Of a stretch of 64,000 nucleotides of DNA, positions 36,454-46,603 are shown in pieces (the stretch's first letter is position 1; every line of letters starts with the position of its first letter). The notes below the pieces were generated by a model. The model ran no database searches. It was not told where the DNA came from and worked only from the letters and a program-made list of their open reading frames with translations. The translations under genes were made by a program, and so were the position numbers. Origin of the DNA: Delphinus delphis (Eukaryota; Chordata; Mammalia; Artiodactyla; Delphinidae); NCBI RefSeq assembly GCF_949987515.2, contig NC_082694.2:57844080-57908079 (forward strand). The letters run 5' to 3'.

Positions 36454-36769
36454 TGTGTAAGGTTGAACATCAAAGAAAGGCTGCTCTTTCTCTTCAGGGT
36501 GGATGGTGACCAAATTATTGCCTGAAATAGTAACCATTGTCCAACACAAGGCCCCTGAAAGATTCAGAGTACAGAAAAGGCGATCCAAGGCCCTCCTCCG
36601 GGAATTCACTACATTTGAAATCTTTTGATTCCAGGACTGTATGCTGAGCAGTTGGAGGTTTCTAGAAGCCCAGTTTTATGACCCCAAGACCCCAGATATG
36701 TTAACCTGGGAACTAGGTGGTCCACTTTGAGAGCGTCCAGGTGTAGTCACGGTCTCACTGTCTGAATCC

Positions 36770-37010
36770 CTGGAAAATCTCTCCTCTTCTGTGATCCCCT
36801 AGTAATGAAAGAGTTATGTCTTCCAGAAAGGGGACTCACTCCTTGACTCTTGTAAGGACCCACTAGAATGTGAGCTTCTTTTGGGATATTATCTTTTTAT
36901 TTTTTGGGGGGGGGGATATTATCTTATTCATCTTTGTAACATGGTGTCTGGCACATACGAGTGGCTAAGAAAAACTTGGCAGACAAACCCATGAATGAAT
37001 GTGTTGTTTT
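36770..37010 (+). mobile_element. L2 fossil with G-run
   Basis: 'actagaatgtgagcttcttt', 'gtaacatggtgtctggcac' and 'acccatgaatgaatgtg' match the L2 tail, interrupted by a G-run at about 36905-36914. Confidence 0.5.
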
Positions 37011-37579
37011 CCCTTTTATTTGGATTACTTAACAGTTAAAAATTAGTGTCTTGACCCCAAGACAGTAAATCTGTGGGCTGCTGCATTGAGATTCTCGAAA
37101 AAATATTGACTTATTGTTTTTAGGGCCAAGTATTAACTTCCTTGTTAGGCTAAAATTCAATATCATTCTCCCCAGCTTTCTGCATTGCCCTCTTTTATTT
37201 TAGTTTTGCTTGTTCATGGCTAGGATTTCATTCTCTATTTTCTTTTCTCCTGACTGAATGGAAAAACCTTGAGATTATTACATGACTTTGGAGGGATTTC
37301 AGACCTCAGATTTTAGCTGATGATCCCCCAAGTGGATCCTCTTTCCCTTGCTATGTGATGAATAGGAGAGCTTACAAAAGCCTTTCTTGCAGGGTGGGCA
37401 GGCATGAGACAGGAGAGGGAAACGTGAATGAGATGATCCAAAGACACCATTTATTCAGGTGGGAAGGAGGGGCAGCGTGGGAAGGTTATTCCACACTAAG
37501 TACCTAAGTAAGTTGCTAAGACAGAACAGTATTGCTAACCTGTGTAGTGAAAAACAAACAAATGAAAAGGTCCTGCGGT

Positions 37580-37800
37580 TTTGGAAAGCATTCTGGTTAT
37601 CATGCAAAATGCCTGGATTTAAATCCTATCTGTCACTTAGATTCGTATGATTTCAGCCCGGTTTACTTTGATGAACGATTTATTTTTTCTCGTTTGTAAA
37701 ATGGGAATGACAATACCTCCTTGCAATATTGTCAGAAAAGATAACGAATGCAGAGTAATCAACAGAGCACCTGGGACAAAGCAAGTGCCCAGTCAGTGGT
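37580..37800 (+). mobile_element. MIR SINE fossil
   Basis: 'gcctggatttaaatcctatc', 'ctcgtttgtaaaatgggaa' and 'caatacctccttgcaatatt' are in MIR order. Confidence 0.6.
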
Positions 37801-38505
37801 GGCAGTCATGACTGTCATAAAGGCCCCTGAGGGGGGCCCTTCCACTGCCCTTGGTCCTGGCAGAACACATCTGAGGATCGTCCTGGCTGACTCTGCATGG
37901 AGACCAAGATTAGCAGAGTATCTTCCCTTCAAATTCTTCCTTCCATTGGAAGACTCTATTCTCCACCTTTCTTCCTTCTACCCATATATCCATGTCCGAA
38001 TGCAGAGGTAATATATTTAAATTCTTCGTGCTCTTTCCCTTTTATGGGGCCTCTGTAATAGAGGTGATTGGGGGTTGGTGTTTGACTAGATGTCTTTTTA
38101 GTGTCCTGAAAGGAGAAGAAGATATGCTCCCGTGAGGATGTGCAAAATATTAGGACCCTCTCAACAGAGCAGATGATCTTGGCATTCCAGAAGAAATCAG
38201 CAAGCCAGGGCTGGTATAGGAGGACCAACTACCAGGTGCTGGGGAAAATGTCAGGGTCCCAGCCCCTCTCCTGATGCTGGAGATCAGGTTTTCTAGCCTG
38301 AGGTTCTCTGTGAATGACTGAATCACAATTCCTCTCCTCTACCCAACACTGACATTGGCTTTTCAGTCTGACACCGGCCTCTGCTCAGTTTAGGGGCATC
38401 CCTTTTACATAAGGAACATTTCTAAATGCATATGCCTGGGTTCAGCCCTCGGATTCTGATTCCACATCAGAGATTTGGTGAATCAGCACATGACCCAATG
38501 AGAAA
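37801..38505 (+). other. Intron 1: nothing recognised
   Basis: Non-coding DNA without an identifiable repeat or exon. Confidence 0.4.
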
Positions 38506-38509
38506 TATT

Positions 38510-38672
38510 TTATTCATTTAGTAAAAGCAGGTGCTGTGCATCTTCCATATAGCAGGCTCTGCTCTCGGAACTGGGTGAACAAAAGAGACAGAAATCCCTA
38601 CTCTTACAGCGTTGACATCCGTTAGAGAGAAAGAGAAAGAGAGAAACAGAGAGAGAGAGAGAGAGAGAGAGA
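38510..38672 (+). repeat. Ancient repeat ending in (GA)n
   Basis: 'aaagcaggtgctgtgcatc' to 'aacaaaagagacagaaatcc' matches the same unassigned old family as 5925-6260. It runs into a GA-rich microsatellite (about 38628-38672). Confidence 0.5.
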
Positions 38673-38718
38673 CAATAAGCAGAACCATTAAGTAAATTAT
38701 ATAGCGTATAAAAAGTAG

Positions 38719-39015
38719 TAAGTTCTAGGACTCACAGGCATAGAGAACAGACTTGTGGTTGCCAAGGGGGTGGAGGGTGGGGAAGGGATGGAGTGGAAGC
38801 TTGGGGTTAGTAGACGCAAACTATTACATATAGAATGCATAAGCAACAAGGTCCTACCATATAGCACAGGAAACTATATTCAATATCCGGGGGCAAACCA
38901 TAATGGAAAAGAATATAAAAAAGAGTGCATATCTGTGTATAACTGAGTCACTTCGCTGTACAGCAGAAATTAACACAACATTGTAAATCAACTATACTTC
39001 ATTAAAAAGTAATTT
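38719..39015 (+). mobile_element. L1 3'-tail, plus orientation
   Basis: It contains 'acttgtggttgccaaggggg', 'accatatagcacaggaaact', 'gagtcacttcgctgtacagc' and ends 'actatacttcattaaaaag', the standard 3' tail of a ruminant/whale L1, truncated at its 5' end. The frame at 38755-38946 and the minus-strand frame at 50596-50841 translate to similar peptides (shared NKVL, STGNYIQYPG, KEYK), showing that the two tails are homologous and inverted. Confidence 0.85.
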
Positions 39016-39960
39016 CTATATCAAAAAACAAAGTACAGAAAAAGGGTCTCATGACTTTTCAATAACATATGCATTGTCCTAAATCCTAAATCCATCTTTC
39101 TTTTTTTGGCCACGTTGCCTGTCGCCCCAGTTGCTACCTTTGATGAATGAGGTGGGTGTTTTCTGAGATGGGACAGGGTCCTGACTCCAGTCTTGTAAGC
39201 TTAGGCAAGAGGTCTTGAGCCCCTTATGTGATGTCTCACAGCTTGTCTCCTAGAGGACCTGTCCTCATTTATCAGGCAGCAAAGAAGCAACTCTCTTTGG
39301 AAAGAAAAAAAAAAGTAATAGCAGAGAGTCGTTGTGGAAACTGAACGAGCTCCTTTCTGAAGTGTGGTCACGGCCTGATGGCCTGAGGTTGAGGGGCAGA
39401 ACAGTAATTGGCACCCTCAGTGGATGATCAGATAAGAAAAGTCATCCTCTGGCATCATCTCTTTGTCTAGAAGAATTTGGAAGTGCTTGCATCCGTAGTG
39501 AATAAGAATTTATGGTTGCTTTACTGTTGCCTTAGAAACAGATTCACTGCTTAGCTTTAGGCTTTCAGTCAGCAAGAATCACATAGAAGGGGATTCCAGG
39601 TCCTGATGGAGAGTCAGGGAGTTCCTTGGAATAACCCCAGCTGCCAGTCAGCAGAATGAGATTAGGCTGCCCCAAGCATAGGACTGGTGAGAATGCCAGA
39701 GGTATTCCTTCTGTCTGAGTCAGTTCTCCTTGTAGTCAAAACCGCCATAGTTCCTCACTGCTGCGCTGCCTAACTACTCGTTGGACCTCCACTGTGGCAG
39801 TTTTGATAAAGATCTGTCTTGCAGGTACATACATCCATTTTTGGGACCTCTCCCTTCAACATAGGTGGCTGGGCTCACTCAGTTTGATACCTGTTCACCA
39901 TCCTTTGTCAGTTCCATTCAGGTCTGCTATCTCTAGGTTCTGGGGCTGTTTGGTTTGTTT
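39016..39960 (+). other. Intron 1: nothing recognised
   Basis: Non-coding. A SINE-like scrap 'tttttttggccacgttgcct' occurs at 39103-39122. No exon is evident. Confidence 0.4.
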
Positions 39961-39974
39961 TCAAATAAATAGTG

Positions 39975-40268
39975 AGGGCTTCCCTGGTGGTGCAGTGGTT
40001 AAGAATCCACCTGCCAATGCAGGGCATACGGGTTTGATCCCTGGCCTGGGAAGATCCCACATGCTGTGGAGCACCTAAGCCCGTGTGCCACAACTACTGA
40101 GCCTGCGCTCTAGAGCCCGTGCTCTGCAATAAGAGAAGCCACGACAATGAGAAGTCCGCGCGCTGCAACAAAGAGTAGCCCCCGCTCACTACAGATAGAG
40201 AAAGCCCGTGCACAGCAATGAAGACCCAATACAGCCAAAAATAAAAACAAATAAATAAATAAATTTAC
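39975..40268 (+). mobile_element. CHR-related SINE, older long form
   Basis: Head 'gggcttccctggtggtgcag', then 'gggtttgatccctggcctgg', then a tail including 'gaagacccaatacagcc' and (AAAT)n. AAATAAATAGT repeats flank it (about 39963-39973 and 40273-40283). It has more substitutions than the young CHR copies. It lies 4.5 kb upstream of exon 2 in the same orientation as the gene. Confidence 0.9.
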
Positions 40269-40284
40269 AAATAAATAAATAGTA

Positions 40285-42165
40285 AGCAGAAGATAATGTG
40301 AGTATTCTTGCTACTGTGCTGAAGGCTCATTTGGATGATGTAATGGATATTCCTAAGTAAGAACTAGCTGTGGATGTTAAGAGTTGATCTGAAACCACCA
40401 TGAAGATCAGCCTACCCTGTGTTACAGAGTTCAGTAGATCAGGGCAGAAGGCGGCCAGGCAGCAGACCAACATATCAGTGGCCTCTATTTCCTGCTTAAT
40501 TTTCATGAAAATATATATTTGAGGAGAAAGTGGGGAGAGTCAGGTAGAGATCTCTTTGAATCTGATGACAGAGTCAAGACCCTAAAAGAATGGAGACAAA
40601 AAATGAAGAAAGAACTCTCATTTAGATGACACCTACCCCATACCCTCACAAGCATTTAGATTTGGCGTTAATTTAATAAAGAAAGAAACTGAAGTCCAGA
40701 GAGTTCTTTCCAGTTGCTTCATGGCTAATAAGTTATAGCAGTGTTTTTTGTCCACTGACTTCACAAATTAGACCACTGCCACCTTTTGAATACAATTATG
40801 ACATTTTTGAATTAACCTCAGAAGCCCCCTTCCTTTTTCTCTGATAGTGATGATGGATTTTTACTGCTCAGTCCACCCTTAGACATTGGTACCCTTTGGG
40901 TTGAGAACATATTGGGAGATGTGGGTGGGGCAGACCTAAGAGATTGCCCTGAGAGTACTTGCAGGAGAGGTTGCCAGGTAATTGCTAAAAGGTGGGAAAG
41001 CGGGGGTCAGCTGTCTCTAGGAACATCCCAGCCCACAGGTTACCTCAGAGCTGTGAATGCTTGTCTAAGCCTCTAATCCATAACATAGAACCGGGCTTGT
41101 TGTCATCCTTCCATGGGACTTTTGCTACCTAGGTCCTCCTCTTGGGAGCCAGGAGGTTTTCCAATGGGCTAGTCCAAGCCCAAATCCAATCATTCTCAAA
41201 GATCATTTTACATGCTCTCAGGGATGGTAGACCGGAGCAGTGAATTATATCATCTCAGAGACAGACCAGGCTTTGAATCTTAGTTACTATGTGTCTGACT
41301 TTCAGCAAGAACTTAACCTGTCTGAGCCTCAGTCTTCCCACCTACAAAATGGGCTTATAATATCTATCCTATAGGGCTATTGTTAGGGCACTGTGCACTG
41401 CACAAGTCCAGGGGTGCTATTCACACAGACTCTAGTGGAAATGGCAACATTAGGAGTTGTGTAACAGGGCAATGCTGGTTCTTAGAAGGATTCGATATAA
41501 GGACCCCTGTGAAGAATTTAGCATGGTGTCTGGGACAGTGTTTAAGAATGGAGCCTGGTATTTCGGTCTCAGGCAATCAACTCTGATTTGCTGTTGTGCC
41601 ATTTTGAAACCTCCTTCTAAGAAGGAAAATAGTTCAGGGTACAGAAAACACAACGTGCAAAGACCTGGAGGTAAGAAAGTGTTGTCATGTTCAGGGAGCG
41701 GAGAGAATTCCCAGATTCTGGAGCTCAGAGGCCGGATCCTAAAAGGTATAAACGCCCTATTGAGGGGATTTGGGTTTGTCTTCAGGGCAATAGGCAGCCC
41801 ACGAAGAGTTTTAAGGGGAGTGAGAGAGTCTGATCTGCACTTTAGGAAGTTTGTTTTGGCTGAAACGTGAGGAATGGAATGATGAGACTTGGCAGTGGTT
41901 TGAAGGGAGTGGTTAATTCTATCAGTTCTGGAGACAGGCGCAGCCTCAAGTCTCTGTCCAGTGTTGGCTCTCTGTGTTCTGTCCTACTCCCTCTGAGCAA
42001 ATACTTAACCTTTCTGATCCTGACAGGTTACCAAGACGTTTTAAGCTGTAAATCTTCCAAAAGGGTCACTGCAAATGTTTCTTTCTCCTTTTTAAACTTT
42101 AGATCTTTACCGTATCGTTTTATATACCTAGCAGGCATTGGGGGTCATTTATAAATCAGATTTGT
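40285..42165 (+). other. Intron 1 with old repeats
   Basis: MIR-like sequence at 41230-41400 ('aacctgtctgagcctcagtc', 'cctacaaaatgggcttataa'). 41640-41880 resembles an old interspersed repeat ('ggcaataggcagcccacgaa', 'ttgttttggctgaaacgtg'), family unassigned. The 137-codon frame at 41457-41870 runs through these repeats and is probably not a gene. Confidence 0.45.
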
Positions 42166-42169
42166 TTTT

Positions 42170-42880
42170 TATAATAGGCAAATACTGGCTTCCTTGTTTC
42201 TCCTCTTACCCCTATAGTCTATTCTTCACTGAACGAGCAGAGAGATCACTTGAAAAGGAAAATCAGCTCACATCACACTTCTGATCGGAACCTCCCTACG
42301 ATTCCCATCTCCCTCACAGTCAAAGCCAGCATCTTATAATGTCCTCAGTGGCCCTCGTAATCCATCCCCACTGTGTTCCCAGCTCTTGAGCCCTGCTCCC
42401 TTCACTCACTGCCCTCTCAGCACGTTGGTTTCTTCGTGGTTCCCAGACTGTGCAGAGCACAATTCTCATCTGGGTCTTTGCGCTTATCTTGGAATTCTCT
42501 TCCTGCAACTATCCACAAAGCTTGGCCCCTTTCTTCCTTCAGGACTTTGCTCAAAGTCCTTTGCACCTGATCAGAGAGGCCTTCTTTAAACCATCCATTA
42601 TAAAATCATGCATGCCATGTGTGTGCACACACTGACACACACACTAACACACTCACACACTGACACTCATAGACTTCCTGTCCTATTGAAATTGCTCCCT
42701 ACCCCCCACCACTATAGCACTTTTTACCATCTGACATTTACATTTATTTGTTTGTTTCCTCCCCATTAGAATATAAGGTCCACAAAGATGGAGACTTTAA
42801 AAAAAATTCAGTGATGAATTCTCAGGACCTAGAAGAGAGCCTAGCATGCCCTTTTAAATTTGTCTGGGTGGCTCTCATTA
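42170..42880 (+). mobile_element. L2 fossil, 3' part
   Basis: 'gaacctccctacgattccca', 'ctcacagtcaaagccagcat', 'cttggaattctcttcctgc' and 'gatcagagaggccttcttt' follow the L2 consensus. It is interrupted by a CA/CACT-rich patch at about 42620-42675. Confidence 0.7.
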
Positions 42881-44762
42881 ATATGGGGAATAAATTGTGG
42901 CATAAGGGAGTTAGAACTGGGTCTGCCACTGCTCTTACAGGATGGTTCAATGTTACCTTGTTTTAAGGAGAAATCCTATAACCCACCCAAGCCCAGTAAT
43001 GACTGAACAAGTAGACACACTGACCATGAACTTTTGCATATTTTGAAAATATGCTTCTTCTAGTTTTCGACCTTTTACTTAGAATGGAATTCCACCACCG
43101 CAGCCCTCCGCTGTGTCTTCTTTAGCATGGGAAAATGGTCAAAGCTTATCCCCCAACATTGATGAGCTAAAAACAAGGACTTTAGGTGATGGTGGGCTTG
43201 CGGAGGGTGTGCCAGAATGGGCTGGACCAGGGTGGAGGTTCTCCTGGGCCCAGGTGCAGTTTTCAGTATAAGCCATCAGCCTCAAACATAGGCCAGAGAG
43301 TCTAGGTGAATGTGGGCGTGACTCTCAGACAGCCTGAGGCTATGAGCGGGTCTAACTCAGCTCCACTTTTAACTTTGTGTCAGGCCACAGGGCTAAGCTC
43401 TGTCTCAGGACCCTTCTTATCCCCGTGTTACCCGATGTCATAACCATAACTGGATTTCCAGAACAGACCTACCCTGACTTGGAGCAGACCCTTCTTAGCT
43501 TCAGCGCCTGCCCCCACCACCTTCACCAGAGCCCTGGAATCAGAGGTGATACAAGGTCACTGAGAGGCACACAGCTTGGTAAGCAAGGCAGAGTGGTGGA
43601 TGGAGCTGCCATGCACCTGAATTCCCCCGCCAGTGATGCTGTTGCCGTATCCCTAATTGCTTACTGCCCTTCATCACATGTATACGTTGTGGTCACTGTC
43701 ATTTTGTCACATGAGCTAATTTAGATGGGATTATTGCCTTTGCATTTTTGGGTCACTTGAATCCTCTATAGAACTAATATGTATTTTAGAATGACCATGG
43801 CAAGTCTGACATCGACACAGAGAAGGAACATTTTATGGCTGGTAACGCTGATTTCACAGCCTGCCAAGCAAGAGTCTTACTTACACACTCCTAGACCTGG
43901 ACCTGCTTATCTCCCCTTCCTGTGTGGGCAGCCTGCAGATTCTAGAGCGAGATCTGTACACAGATATGAAGAGCAGTGCTTGAGGAACCAGATGCCCGGC
44001 TGCTAATGCAACAGGAGACCCGGGCTTGCTGAAAATTAGGAGGAAATGTGCTCTCGTTAAAACGTGCTTTTAAAAACTGTACTTAATGTGTGGAAACATT
44101 GCCTTATAGCAGATTTTTTTTCCTCTCAAGTACAAATGCCATTGAGCTTTGATTGCAAGCAAGCTTGAAGATTTCTCTGCTGCCAAGAGCCATAGGACAT
44201 GATTTCATGAAATGCAGTGAAAAGTTGTGCTCTAGAATTTAAGATCATCACCAAGCCTTGCGTTGGTAGGATTTTTAGAGTCTGAATTTCATAGCATCGC
44301 TCTTAACGAGGTGATTTTGGTGATGAAACAGTTTCTGGAAGGTGATTGTACTAACCACAGTTTAAAAGGAAATCTGCCTTAGCAACAAGGAGAAAATTAT
44401 TCAATGTGTCAAAATTTTTTGTTTTTTCTCATTGGCTGTTAGCATGCATGCATGTGTATTCAACAAGGCAAGGATATAATTGAACATTTCATTCCAGTAA
44501 GTCAGCTGTGTACATTGCTCAGTGAATGGGGATTACATGTAGAAAATCCTCAAGTGGAGAGACTGGGCTGTAAACGTTACCAAGGATTGCTTAATCACAG
44601 ATGGTTTCTTAGAATCATGATTCTCCGTAGACGTTGTGATAGTCAAATATAAACAAATCATTAGTAAAAGTAATAAAAATAAGTAATTAGTCATGCTTTG
44701 GATCTGGATCTAATGATGTGATTTTTTTTCCCCCCACCCTCCCCCTATCTTATTTTTCCCAG
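42881..44762 (+). other. SLC8A1: Intron 1, last part, including polypyrimidine tract
   Basis: Largely free of recognisable repeats and without a supported exon. The last 60 bases form a strong 3' splice region: a T/C run from 44721 (tttttttcccccc, then cttatttttccc), ending CAGTAG at 44760-44765. Confidence 0.6.
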
Positions 44763-44765
44763 TAG
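44760..44765 (+). other. SLC8A1: NAGNAG tandem acceptor of exon 2
   Basis: CAGTAG offers two acceptors three bases apart, so exon 2 can start at 44763 or 44766. Starting at 44766 gives an exon of 1832 nt, equal to the size I recall for the human exon and its circle. The difference falls in the 5' untranslated leader and does not change the protein. Confidence 0.7.
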
Positions 44766-44798
44766 GTTGGGACAGTTGGAACTCTGCCATTGTCCAAC
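44766..44798 (+). other. SLC8A1: Exon 2 5' untranslated leader
   Basis: 33 bases (36 if 44763 is used) before the start codon, with no upstream ATG. The codon that is the initiator Met in primates is TTG at 44790-44792. The start context is aacATGc, with the favourable A at -3. Confidence 0.75.
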
Positions 44799-46597
44799 AT
44801 GCTGCGATTCAGTCTCTCACCCACCTTTTCGATGGGATTTCATGTGTTAGTCATGGTGGCTCTCTTGTTTTCCCACGTGGATCATATAAGCGCTGAGACA
44901 GAAATGGAAGGAGAAGGCAATGAAACCGGCGAGTGTACTGGCTCCTATTACTGTAAGAAAGGGGTGATTTTACCCATTTGGGAGCCCCAAGACCCTTCCT
45001 TTGGGGACAAAATTGCTAGAGCGACTGTGTATTTTGTGGCCATGGTCTACATGTTTCTCGGAGTCTCTATCATTGCCGACCGATTCATGTCCTCTATAGA
45101 AGTCATCACGTCTCAAGAAAAAGAAATCACCATAAAGAAACCCAACGGAGAGACCACCAAGACAACTGTGAGGATCTGGAATGAGACGGTGTCCAACCTG
45201 ACCTTGATGGCCCTGGGATCTTCCGCTCCAGAGATTCTCCTGTCAGTAATTGAGGTGTGTGGCCATAACTTCACTGCAGGAGACCTCGGTCCTAGCACCA
45301 TTGTGGGGAGTGCCGCATTCAATATGTTCATCATTATTGCACTTTGTGTTTACGTCGTCCCAGATGGGGAGACGAGGAAGATTAAGCATTTGCGTGTGTT
45401 CTTTGTGACAGCAGCCTGGAGCATCTTTGCCTATACCTGGCTTTACATCATTTTGTCTGTCATCTCTCCTGGGGTCGTGGAGGTCTGGGAAGGTTTGCTT
45501 ACTTTCTTCTTCTTTCCCATCTGTGTTGTGTTCGCTTGGGTGGCAGATAGGAGGCTTCTGTTTTACAAGTATGTCTACAAGAGGTACCGGGCTGGCAAGC
45601 AGAGGGGAATGATTATTGAACATGAAGGAGACAGGCCATCTTCCAAGACAGAAATTGAGATGGATGGGAAAGTGGTCAATTCCCACGTTGACAGTTTCTT
45701 AGATGGTGCCCTAGTTCTGGAAGTCGATGAGAGGGACCAAGATGATGAAGAAGCCAGGCGAGAAATGGCTAGGATTCTGAAGGAACTCAAGCAGAAGCAT
45801 CCGGAGAAGGAAATAGAGCAATTGATAGAATTAGCCAACTACCAGGTCTTAAGTCAGCAGCAAAAAAGTCGAGCATTTTACCGAATTCAGGCTACCCGCC
45901 TGATGACCGGAGCAGGCAACATTTTAAAGAGGCATGCGGCTGACCAAGCCAGAAAGGCCGTCAGCATGCACGAGGTCAACACGGAAGTGGCTGAAAATGA
46001 CCCCGTCAGTAAGATCTTCTTTGAACAAGGAACATACCAGTGTCTGGAGAACTGTGGTACGGTAGCCCTGACCATTATCCGCAGAGGTGGTGATTTGACC
46101 AACACTGTGTTTGTCGACTTCAGAACAGAGGATGGTACAGCCAATGCCGGGTCTGATTACGAATTTACCGAAGGAACTGTGGTCTTTAAGCCTGGTGAGA
46201 CCCAGAAGGAAATCAGAGTTGGCATCATCGATGACGACATCTTTGAGGAAGATGAGAATTTCCTTGTGCATCTCAGCAACGTCAAAGTATCTTCTGAAGC
46301 CTCGGAAGATGGCATCCTGGAAGCCAATCATGTCTCTACCCTCGCTTGCCTGGGGTCTCCCTCCACTGCCACCGTGACTATTTTTGACGACGACCACGCA
46401 GGCATCTTTACTTTTGAGGAACCTGTGACTCACGTGAGTGAGAGCATTGGCATCATGGAGGTGAAAGTATTGAGAACATCTGGAGCACGCGGAAATGTTA
46501 TTGTCCCCTATAAAACCATTGAAGGGACCGCCAGAGGTGGAGGAGAGGACTTTGAAGACACGTGTGGAGAGCTCGAGTTCCAGAACGATGAAATTGT
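44799..46597 (+). CDS. SLC8A1: Sodium/calcium exchanger NCX1, exon 2 (N-terminal two thirds)
   Basis: Plasma-membrane antiporter that extrudes Ca2+ in exchange for Na+, vital in heart and neurons. 599 full codons plus two bases of codon 600 are here; the rest lies in downstream exons outside the window. Domains (precursor numbering): signal peptide 1-32, cut before ETEMEGEG; N-glycosylation site N41; Cys46 and Cys52 of the extracellular disulfides; five membrane helices at about 75-97, 130-152, 164-187, 200-222 and 228-248. The alpha-1 repeat has GSSAPE (transport residue Glu145) and Asn175. The XIP autoinhibitory segment is 251-270. CBD1 is about 403-532 with all expected Ca ligands: Glu417, Asp453, Asp478-480, Glu483, Asp530-532. 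CBD2 starts at about 533 with Glu548 and Asp584. No frameshift or stop is present. Translation should begin at 44799, as in cattle and dog, because the primate start codon is TTG. The frame runs on only one codon past the donor. Confidence 0.98.
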
Positions 46598-46603
46598 GTA
46601 AGT
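46598..46603 (+). other. SLC8A1: Exon 2 splice donor
   Basis: ATTGT|GTAAGT is a near-ideal donor. The exon ends in the middle of a Val codon (phase 2), in agreement with the known NCX1 junction after NDEIV, upstream of the alternatively spliced cassette. Confidence 0.95.

Larger units (their letters stand above)
44766..46597 (+). ncRNA. Likely single-exon circular RNA (circSLC8A1)
   Basis: In other mammals this exon is back-spliced to itself to give an abundant circle, especially in heart (established for SLC8A1/NCX1). The features that should allow it are present: a large exon with a strong acceptor and donor and long flanking introns. Reading around the circle from ATG 44799, the frame crosses the junction (codon GT+G), continues 27 codons through the leader in a new frame and ends at TAG 44848-44850, giving about 627 residues in all. 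The sequence alone cannot show that the circle is made or translated in this species. Confidence 0.55.

Noticed and set aside
38755..38946. 63-codon frame similar to one at 50596-50841
   Set aside because: The similarity is real but reflects two L1 3' untranslated tails, not a small protein family.
41457..41870. 137-codon plus-strand frame
   Set aside because: It crosses old dispersed repeats, has no domain and lacks splice context.
44790..44798. NCX1 start at TTG 44790
   Set aside because: TTG is not a credible initiator here. The in-frame ATG at 44799 has A at -3 and gives the 32-residue signal peptide known from related species.
45243..46433. Antisense frames of 85-169 codons inside exon 2
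   Set aside because: They are shadows of the strongly conserved NCX1 coding strand and have no motif of their own.
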